A stretch of 6,521 nucleotides of DNA from an uncultured Bacteroidota bacterium (GTDB taxonomy: Bacteria > Bacteroidota > Bacteroidia > Flavobacteriales > Flavobacteriaceae), in the NCBI GenBank assembly GCA_903819815.1, contig CAIJFC010000281.1:1-6521 (forward strand), written 5' to 3'. Position 1 is the first letter of the stretch; the number at the start of each line of letters is the position of its first letter. Below the pieces are notes generated by a model. That model was not told the DNA's origin. It did not search any database and saw only the letters and a list, made by a program, of their open reading frames with translations. Below are positions 1-4,450 of this stretch, one piece after another. The translations under genes and the position numbers were made by a program.

Positions 1-84
1 AATGAATTCTTTTTGATGAAGATATTCACCAATCGCTTTTCCTATTCCTGAAGAACCTCCGGTAATGAGAACTACTTTTTTCAT
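1..84 (-). CDS. SDR family NAD(P)-dependent oxidoreductase, N-terminal fragment
   Basis: Reading the minus strand from the ATG at 84-82 gives 28 codons that run off the left edge of the window. The peptide begins MKKVVLITGGSSGIGKAIGE. It shows the first beta strand (VVLIT) followed by the cofactor-binding TGxxxGxG loop (residues 8-15, glycines 9, 13 and 15), which is diagnostic of the short-chain dehydrogenase/reductase Rossmann fold. Enzymes of this family oxidise or reduce alcohols and ketones with NAD(H) or NADP(H). The catalytic Ser-Tyr-Lys region and all substrate-determining parts lie outside the window, so the substrate cannot be stated. The start is well placed because the motif sits at the usual distance from the N terminus. 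The gene lies downstream of the SRP RNA on the same strand but is separated from it by a hairpin terminator, so it probably has its own promoter in 85-146. I saw only imperfect promoter matches there. Confidence 0.88.
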   Translation of the reverse strand, partial: MKKVVLITGGSSGIGKAIGEYLHQKEFI

Positions 85-146
85 ATTCGCCTACTAAATT
101 GAAAAATTATTGGATAAAGATAATTTAATTTTACAAATTAAAATGT

Positions 147-172
147 AAAAAAAAATCTTCCAAATGGGAAGA
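147..172 (-). terminator. Intrinsic terminator downstream of the SRP RNA
   Basis: On the minus strand, TCTTCC (172-167 by complement) and GGAAGA (161-156) form a perfect 6-bp stem around a 5-nt loop. Nine consecutive T follow (155-147). This is a standard rho-independent terminator shape. It lies about 50 bases past the end of the SRP RNA and before the SDR gene on the same strand, so it would back up termination at the SRP RNA's own U-tract and insulate the SDR gene. Confidence 0.65.
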
Positions 173-220
173 AACTAATTTATATTTGAAGTAAATATTT
201 TGGATAAATAAAGAAAAAAA

Positions 221-313
221 GGCAAGCGACCTACATCGCACCGCTCAACCACGTACCCTTGCTATGTTCCCATCCTGGGGGATTCTGCAGGAGCTGGTCG
301 TGTAGGACTTGCC
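221..313 (-). ncRNA. ffs: Signal recognition particle RNA, small (4.5S-like) bacterial type
   Basis: The minus strand folds into one long hairpin of about 93 nt without an Alu domain, as expected of the short SRP RNA of most Gram-negative bacteria. It binds the Ffh M domain and the FtsY receptor to target nascent membrane proteins to the translocon. Seen directly: terminal strands GGCAAG and CTTGCC pair, followed by CCTACA with TGTAGG. The apex carries the domain IV signature, CAGGA (277-273), a GGAA tetraloop (270-267) closed by two base pairs, and TAGCA (264-260), matching the family pattern CAGG-GGAA-AGCA. The 3' end is followed at once by seven T on the minus strand (220-214), so the terminal stem can itself act as terminator. 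The 5' end at 313 is supported by a -7 box four bases upstream. The whole region is far more GC-rich than its flanks. Exact ends are inferred from the stem and could shift by a few bases. Confidence 0.93.
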
Positions 314-314
314 G

Positions 315-344
315 TTGCAAATATACAAACTTTTTGTATGTTTG
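315..344 (+). promoter_or_regulatory. Promoter of the glutaminyl cyclase gene (TTG-N19-TATGTTTG)
   Basis: On the plus strand TTG (315-317) is followed after 19 bases by TATGTTTG (337-344), again matching TTG/TAnnTTTG. A start near 349 would give a leader of about 55 nt. A 5-bp hairpin, GGGTT (372-376) with AACCC (383-387), lies in that leader 16 bases before the ATG. The element is superimposed on the SRP RNA promoter as one near-perfect inverted repeat. Confidence 0.6.
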
Positions 345-348
345 CAAA
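318..348 (-). promoter_or_regulatory. Promoter of the SRP RNA (TTTG-N19-TATATTTG)
   Basis: On the minus strand TTTG (348-345) is followed after 19 bases by TATATTTG (325-318), a perfect match to the TAnnTTTG -7 box of Bacteroidota housekeeping promoters with a normal spacer. Four bases later comes G313, the inferred first base of the SRP RNA. It overlaps the divergent promoter at 315-344. Confidence 0.75.
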
Positions 349-403
349 CAGAAATTTGGTATTCATTTGAGGGGTTAATTACAACCCAATAAATTATTTA
401 ATT

Positions 404-1459
404 ATGAAAAAATATAACTCGCTATTCTTCATTTTATTAGCTTTAGTATTGGCGTCTTGCAACGGCGCAAAAACCAACTCCGAAAGTTATTTTAGTTTTG
501 ACAATTCATCATTTATGACTACTTATACAAATGATGATGTTATTTCGCTTCAATTATTAAATCCTGAAAACAAGAAAATTGATAGTGTTGTCTATTATAT
601 TAATGACAAAAATATCGGATCCAAAAAGGGATTGGAAAAAATAACTTTTGATTTTAAAAAACAAATATTGGGCTATCAAAATTTGAAAGCCTTGGTTTAT
701 TTTGAAGGAGAAAATCAAGAAACAACTTCAAGAGTGGAATTGGTTTCAAATGTGTCGCCGAAATTAGCCTCTTATAAAATTGTGAATACGTTTCCGCATG
801 ATACTTTATCTTTTACCGAAGGATTGGAATTTTGTAGAGATACATTATTTGAAAGCACGGGTTCTCCAGATGGAAAAAAGGCCTATTTTAGAAAATACGA
901 TTACAAAACTGGCAAGGTTTTCAAGCAAGTTGATATGGATTCACAATATTTTGGAGAAGGAATTACGATGATTAATGGAAAGATTTTTCAATTGACATGG
1001 CAATCCAAAGTTGGATTTATTTACAATCTTAATACTTTAAAACTTGAAAAAACATTTTCATTTGACAAACCAATTGAAGGTTGGGGAATGACCAATGATG
1101 GAAAATACATTTACCAATCGGACGGAACAGAGAAAATTTGGAAAATGGATCCTGCTACTCAAAAAATGCTAGATTACGTTAATGTTTATTCTGGAAGTAG
1201 TAAAATAAAAAGCGTTAATGAACTGGAATATATCAACGGAAAAATCTATGGAAACATTTGGCAGAAAGATGCTATAGCTATTATTAATCCAGAAAACGGA
1301 AAAGTAGAAGGAATTCTAAATTTGGCTGATTTACGAAAATTTGTCAAAAACAAAACCGCAGAAGTATTAAATGGAATTGCATATAATTCGAAAACTAAAA
1401 CCATTTTCGTTACTGGAAAAAATTGGGATAAGTTGTTTGAGATATCGGTATCAGAATAG
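404..1459 (+). CDS. Lipoprotein glutaminyl-peptide cyclotransferase (glutamine cyclotransferase family)
   Basis: This family converts N-terminal glutamine of peptides and proteins to pyroglutamate with release of ammonia. The 351-residue product starts with a lipoprotein signal: MKK, a hydrophobic core (FFILLALVLA) and the lipobox LASC with Cys19 as acylation site. It should therefore be anchored in the envelope and face the periplasm or outside. Residues about 125-350 carry the beta-propeller signatures of the plant/bacterial type (Glu_cyclase_2): FTEGLEF (137-143), GEGIT, QLTW, EGWGMTNDGKYIYQSDG, NELEYINGKIYGNIW with the following IAIINPENGKVEG, and near the end LNGIAYN and VTGKNWDKLFEI. 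Residues 20-120 are an extra beta-rich stretch not needed by the catalytic domain and may be an Ig-like or accessory module. No Shine-Dalgarno sequence is present, as usual in this phylum, and the start is fixed by the signal peptide. The gene is monocistronic, with its own promoter in the 315-347 palindrome and a terminator at 1481-1513. Its physiological substrates are unknown. Confidence 0.9.
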   Translation: MKKYNSLFFILLALVLASCNGAKTNSESYFSFDNSSFMTTYTNDDVISLQLLNPENKKIDSVVYYINDKNIGSKKGLEKITFDFKKQILGYQNLKALVYFEGENQETTSRVELVSNVSPKLASYKIVNTFPHDTLSFTEGLEFCRDTLFESTGSPDGKKAYFRKYDYKTGKVFKQVDMDSQYFGEGITMINGKIFQLTWQSKVGFIYNLNTLKLEKTFSFDKPIEGWGMTNDGKYIYQSDGTEKIWKMDPATQKMLDYVNVYSGSSKIKSVNELEYINGKIYGNIWQKDAIAIINPENGKVEGILNLADLRKFVKNKTAEVLNGIAYNSKTKTIFVTGKNWDKLFEISVSE

Positions 1460-1480
1460 TTTTAAAAAAAATGAATAAAA

Positions 1481-1513
1481 AAAACCGTCTTGTTTTTGAA
1501 GCAAGACGGTTTT
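1481..1513. terminator. Bidirectional intrinsic terminator between convergent genes
   Basis: AAAACCGTCTTG (1481-1492) pairs perfectly with CAAGACGGTTTT (1502-1513) around a 9-nt loop. Rightward transcripts from the cyclase meet TTTTGATTTTTTT, and leftward transcripts from the rhodopsin gene meet eight T (1484-1477 by complement). One hairpin thus serves both convergent genes. Confidence 0.9.
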
Positions 1514-1531
1514 GATTTTTTTAAAACCTAA

Positions 1532-2257
1532 TTAATCTTTTTGAGATTGTAAAGCTAGGTTGTAAACAACTAATCCAAATCCAATTTTGTTGATAGCATC
1601 AGCAATGTTGTAAACAACGTCTACACTTCCTTTTCCTACGAATTCAGTGTACCATCCGTCAGTTCCTAGCATATATCCTAAAGGATAAATTGCCCATCCA
1701 ACTAATACAAACCAACATAAAATTTTGTGAGCTGCTAAAACATTTCCTCCGGCTGCAGCAGCCAATTTTGAGGCACTACCAAACCATATTTCATAAACGA
1801 TTACAAAATAAGCTACTCCTGAGATGAATCCCCAAAGTGCAGCTTGGTCACGGTAAACAGTTTCTCCCAAGTAACCTGTAACTAACATTACTACTGATAG
1901 GAAAATCATTTTCCACATTAGTGATTGTTTGGCACCGGCAACTTTTAAAATTAAGTAAAATTCAACACACATCAACGGCACAGTTAATGTCCAGTCAACA
2001 TAACGAAAGAAAGTAGGCGATTCTCCGAAAGAAGCCCAGTAATCTCTCATGTAAAAATAATGTACTGCTGCAATAAAGGTAATCAAACCTGAAACTAATA
2101 CAGAAGTACGCCACTTTTTATCAAATTGATTTAATGATAAAAAGAAAAAAGCTGATGCAGCCATCATAGCCATACAGCCAACAAAGAAAGTAAAACCTAC
2201 ATAATCAGTTGGTAATAACTTTCCAATCAAACTTGGGGTAAACATAAAATTTGTCAT
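1532..2257 (-). CDS. Proteorhodopsin, light-driven outward proton pump (DTE type)
   Basis: This is a seven-helix retinal protein of 241 residues in the inner membrane that pumps protons out on illumination. Helices fall at about 18-40, 52-71, 83-106, 112-131, 138-158, 176-197 and 213-236. Helix C carries RYVDWTLTVPLMCVEFYLIL, which gives the motif Asp88 (proton acceptor), Thr92 and Glu99 (cytoplasmic donor). These equal D97/T101/E108 of the marine reference proteorhodopsin, so a proton pump is expected. His66 matches the acceptor-partner H75. Helix G has NIADAINK, with counter-ion Asp220 and Schiff-base Lys224. The spectral tuning position (reference 105) is Met96, a non-Gln residue typical of green absorption. 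Gly143 aligns with the position open to a carotenoid antenna in xanthorhodopsin. An alternative start at Met5 is possible; Met1 is kept because it has a normal short N terminus. The gene diverges from blh, which supplies retinal. It ends in the terminator at 1481-1513. Confidence 0.97.
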   Translation of the reverse strand: MTNFMFTPSLIGKLLPTDYVGFTFFVGCMAMMAASAFFFLSLNQFDKKWRTSVLVSGLITFIAAVHYFYMRDYWASFGESPTFFRYVDWTLTVPLMCVEFYLILKVAGAKQSLMWKMIFLSVVMLVTGYLGETVYRDQAALWGFISGVAYFVIVYEIWFGSASKLAAAAGGNVLAAHKILCWFVLVGWAIYPLGYMLGTDGWYTEFVGKGSVDVVYNIADAINKIGFGLVVYNLALQSQKD

Positions 2258-2269
2258 AAAAAATTGGTT

Positions 2270-2309
2270 AATTTGGTTAAAAAAATATTTTTTTGTTGAA
2301 CCAAATTTA
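2270..2309 (-). promoter_or_regulatory. Putative rhodopsin promoter -7 box and overlapping inverted repeat
   Basis: On the minus strand TAAATTTG (2309-2302) matches the TAnnTTTG -7 box, placing a start near 2297 and a 40-nt AT-rich leader. The nearest TTG upstream is only 12 bases away, shorter than usual, so the promoter is not certain. AATTTGGTT (2270-2278) and AACCAAATT (2299-2307) form a perfect 9-bp inverted repeat with a 20-bp spacer that overlaps the -7 box. The octamer TTGGTTAA also occurs twice in tandem at 2264-2271 and 2273-2280. This could be an operator or a leader hairpin. The rest of the 2258-2383 intergenic region is A/T homopolymer tracts, and I could not place a convincing blh promoter in it. 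Confidence 0.4.
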
Positions 2310-2383
2310 AAAAAAGTTAAACAATAAAAAAATTTTTTGTTAATTTTTTTTACTTATTTTTAAACAAAATTATAAATTACCTT

Positions 2384-3274
2384 ATGAAATATTCAAATTT
2401 CGCAATAGTAGCAAGCTTTTTCGGATTATGGCTGGATTCAAGTTTTTCTAAAAATACTCAACTAATTTTTGGATTTATATTGATTTTGTCCTTCGGAATT
2501 ATTCACGGAGCAAATGATTTGCTCTTAATTAATTATATTAATAAAAATAATAAGCCATTATCCTACTTAAAATTGCTTTTTTATTATTTAATAATCGTTG
2601 GTTTAGGGGGGATTTTGTTTTGGATTATTCCCTGGTTTGGACTTTTGCTGTTTATATTAGTTAGCGGCTATCATTTTGGGGAACAACAATGGCAGAATCT
2701 TGAAACCGGGGTTGTTTTCAAACTCTTTGAATTTACTTATGGGTTATTTATATTACTGTTGCTCTTTATATTTCACGTTGAAGAGGTTCAAAACGTGATT
2801 TTTAATATTGCCTCAATATCCATTTCTGAAAATTATTTTTCGGTTGGATTACTAATTACGAGTTTCTTTTTAGTAATTCTAGGAATTTACTTTGTTCGAA
2901 TAAATGAAACATTCAAAAACAAATGGTTTTTGGAAACATTCTATTTATTGGTTTTTACAATTATATTTAAAGTTTCCAGTTTGATTTGGGGATTTGCTAT
3001 TTATTTTATAATATGGCACAGTATTCCATCTATAATAAATCAGATTTCTTATTTAAATGGAAGTTTTAACTGGAAAAATTTTGTTGTTTATATCCAAAAT
3101 GCCTTTATATATTGGATAGTTTCACTGATTGGAATTGTTATTTTGTATTATTTGTTTCGAGATGTTAAACTATTTAATGCTATATTTTTCTCCTTCTTGG
3201 CAGCAATTACTTTTCCTCATGTTGCGGTACTGTTTTTAGTATTTAAACGAAATAAAAAAAACCGAGCCTTTTGA
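2384..3274 (+). CDS. blh: Brp/Blh family beta-carotene 15,15'-dioxygenase (retinal-forming)
   Basis: This integral membrane enzyme cleaves beta-carotene with O2 at the central 15,15' double bond to give two all-trans retinal, the chromophore of the neighbouring rhodopsin. The 296-residue product is almost entirely hydrophobic helices. It has the family's histidine motifs in order: IIHGANDLLL (His41), GYHFGEQQW (His97), IWHSIPSI (His212) and TFPHVAVL (His279). These four conserved histidines are the expected non-haem iron ligands. His131 is a further histidine of uncertain role. Length is normal for the family, and the first Met directly precedes the first helix. It is transcribed away from the rhodopsin gene across a 126-bp shared intergenic region. 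The C-terminal residues KKNRAF and the stop codon are encoded inside the terminator hairpin at 3254-3286. The gene name rests on motif recognition and on the rhodopsin neighbour, which agree. Confidence 0.93.
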   Translation: MKYSNFAIVASFFGLWLDSSFSKNTQLIFGFILILSFGIIHGANDLLLINYINKNNKPLSYLKLLFYYLIIVGLGGILFWIIPWFGLLLFILVSGYHFGEQQWQNLETGVVFKLFEFTYGLFILLLLFIFHVEEVQNVIFNIASISISENYFSVGLLITSFFLVILGIYFVRINETFKNKWFLETFYLLVFTIIFKVSSLIWGFAIYFIIWHSIPSIINQISYLNGSFNWKNFVVYIQNAFIYWIVSLIGIVILYYLFRDVKLFNAIFFSFLAAITFPHVAVLFLVFKRNKKNRAF

Positions 3275-3286
3275 GCTCGGTTTTTT
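3254..3286. terminator. Bidirectional intrinsic terminator overlapping the blh stop codon
   Basis: AAAAAACCGAGC (3256-3267) pairs perfectly with GCTCGGTTTTTT (3275-3286) around a 7-nt loop. Six T follow the GC stem on the plus strand, and eight T on the minus strand (3261-3254 by complement). It serves blh and the convergent gene at 3306-4118. The blh stop TGA (3272-3274) lies in the loop. Confidence 0.9.
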
Positions 3287-3305
3287 AAATCTTTATTATT
3301 TGTGC

Positions 3306-4118
3306 TTATTCACTTTTTGTTCTCATTGCTACCGGAATAGCTAATCTAGGAACAAAGTTAACCAAAGCAGCTGCAATAGAATATAAATAATTGTAAATGG
3401 CAAGGTTTACATATAAAACAGCCAATACTACCATTACATTAATGTATGAGTTGCAAACCATTCCTAAGTTTTCGATACTCCATCCACCAGCACTTTGAGT
3501 AGCGTCTAAGCTAAAACTAGAAAACGTATTTAATGCGTTAGTTATTAAACTTAAATCGAAGAAAGGAATCGCTGCAATAACAGAAGTAGCAGCTTGTAAT
3601 GGGAAAGAATACAATCCAGACATCATTCCAACCATTGAATCACTCGACGCTGAGAATAAACTAGCATTAAATAAAAAGGAAAGAGTGGCATTAAAAGCCC
3701 CAAATAAGGCTACGATTGCTCCAACTTCTCCAAAAATTCTAATGTTGGTAGTAACAAAATCTTTGAAAACAAATTCAACCATTCCGCTATGTTTTCCACC
3801 AAGACTTTCTCCTCTTGAACGAATTACATGTGCAATTGGAAAAGCTGCATAAGCCATTAATAACAAGGTAAGAACACTTCCTAATTTGCCCATTCCTGAG
3901 TTGGCGGGATCATTAAAGAAATCCATTGCAGCACGGAAAATTCCGTACTCCATTCCAAGTAGAAAAAGTAATGAGGCAACTTGATAAATTGTTTTAACAT
4001 AACACCGAATTCCATTTTGTGAATCGAATTCATCAACAACAGAATTTAGTTTTGCATTCATAACTTTTTGATTGACCATTTGTGGAAAATCAAGAATAGT
4101 GCTAAAAATTTGTTTCAT
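3306..4118 (-). CDS. Conserved-looking polytopic membrane protein of unknown function
   Basis: I do not recognise this 270-residue protein. Its start ATG (4118-4116) is followed by about 40 polar residues (MKQIFSTILDFPQMVNQKVM and on). About five hydrophobic, probably membrane-spanning segments follow, near 44-66, 78-100, 127-151, 168-187 and 222-253. Between segments 2 and 3 lies a charged loop with RSRGESLGGKHSG (100-112). The stretch 188-220 is Ser/Thr/Asn-rich and probably exposed. The C terminus (RLAIPVAMRTKSE) is basic. There is no signal peptide, lipobox or motif of a known transporter or enzyme family that I can name. Composition and codon use resemble its neighbours, so there is no sign of recent transfer. 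It is a single-gene unit with a long untranslated leader containing a GC-rich structured element (4137-4198), and it ends in the terminator shared with blh. It is next to the rhodopsin/blh pair but transcribed separately, so a link to light use is only speculation. Confidence 0.8.
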   Translation of the reverse strand: MKQIFSTILDFPQMVNQKVMNAKLNSVVDEFDSQNGIRCYVKTIYQVASLLFLLGMEYGIFRAAMDFFNDPANSGMGKLGSVLTLLLMAYAAFPIAHVIRSRGESLGGKHSGMVEFVFKDFVTTNIRIFGEVGAIVALFGAFNATLSFLFNASLFSASSDSMVGMMSGLYSFPLQAATSVIAAIPFFDLSLITNALNTFSSFSLDATQSAGGWSIENLGMVCNSYINVMVVLAVLYVNLAIYNYLYSIAAALVNFVPRLAIPVAMRTKSE

Positions 4119-4136
4119 AGTATTAAATTGTTAATT

Positions 4137-4198
4137 CCTCCTACTCGTAAGGCTTTTCGGTTCCACCCCGTTTATTTAAGTGGGTTCTGGGCTCCACT
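4137..4198 (-). promoter_or_regulatory. Candidate structured RNA leader (possible riboswitch or cis-regulatory element)
   Basis: On the minus strand a block of about 61 nt with roughly 54% G+C stands in flanks that are almost pure A/T, 18 bases upstream of the 3306-4118 gene's start. Visible pairings are AGTGG (4198-4194) with CCACT (4183-4179) around a 10-nt loop, CGG with CCG around GGTGGAA (4170-4158), and CCT (4152-4150) with AGG (4142-4140). The loop bases GCCC (4192-4189) can also pair with GGGG/GGGT (4169-4165), which would make an H-type pseudoknot. The block ends in AGGAGG (4142-4137), too far from the ATG to be a normal ribosome site. I cannot match it to a riboswitch class from memory. 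It could instead be an independent small RNA. Confidence 0.45.
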
Positions 4199-4202
4199 AT
4201 AG

Positions 4203-4229
4203 TTTAACAATTATTAAATTATTGTTAAA
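4203..4229. repeat. 9-bp perfect inverted repeat upstream of the structured leader
   Basis: TTTAACAAT (4203-4211) and ATTGTTAAA (4221-4229) are exact reverse complements with a 9-bp spacer, just upstream of the structured block. The core ATTGTTAA recurs at 4127-4134 and 4306-4313. It could be a regulator site near the start of the 3306-4118 transcript. The region is so AT-rich that chance is a real alternative. No convincing TTG/TAnnTTTG promoter was found in 4230-4330. Confidence 0.3.
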
Positions 4230-4330
4230 TACATATCAATATTAGTAATTAAAAACACATCGCGTAATTTTTTACTTAAATAATTATCAAATATTTATTT
4301 TTAAAATTGTTAATAACTTATTTACGAAAC

Positions 4331-4361
4331 AAAAAAAACCGAGCTATCACTAGCTCGGTTT
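4331..4361 (-). terminator. Intrinsic terminator of dnaK
   Basis: AAACCGAGCTA (4336-4346) and TAGCTCGGTTT (4351-4361) form a perfect 11-bp stem with a 4-nt loop. On the minus strand it is followed by eight T (4338-4331 by complement). It lies about 90 bases after the dnaK stop, and no other gene intervenes. Confidence 0.9.
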
Positions 4362-4450
4362 CTGTTTATTGTTCTGTATTATGGAACTAATTTTCTTAAA
4401 TAAAATATCTAAAAATGATTTAATTTTTTATAAATAAACCACTAATAAGA

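Noticed and set aside
1532..2257. Sodium-pump or chloride-pump rhodopsin, or sensory rhodopsin
   Set aside because: Helix C carries the D-T-E residue set of proton pumps, not NDQ or NTQ, and no transducer gene is adjacent.
4137..4142. AGGAGG as a Shine-Dalgarno sequence for the 3306-4118 gene
   Set aside because: It is 18 bases from the ATG, no alternative start codon lies at the usual 5-10 base spacing, and genes of this phylum rarely use such sites. It is better treated as part of the structured block.
4141..4198. tRNA-like or known riboswitch reading of the GC-rich block
   Set aside because: The GGTTCCACCCC string resembles a T-arm, but no acceptor stem or anticodon arm can be drawn. By eye it lacks the conserved cores of SAM, TPP, cobalamin, fluoride, preQ1 and guanidine riboswitches.
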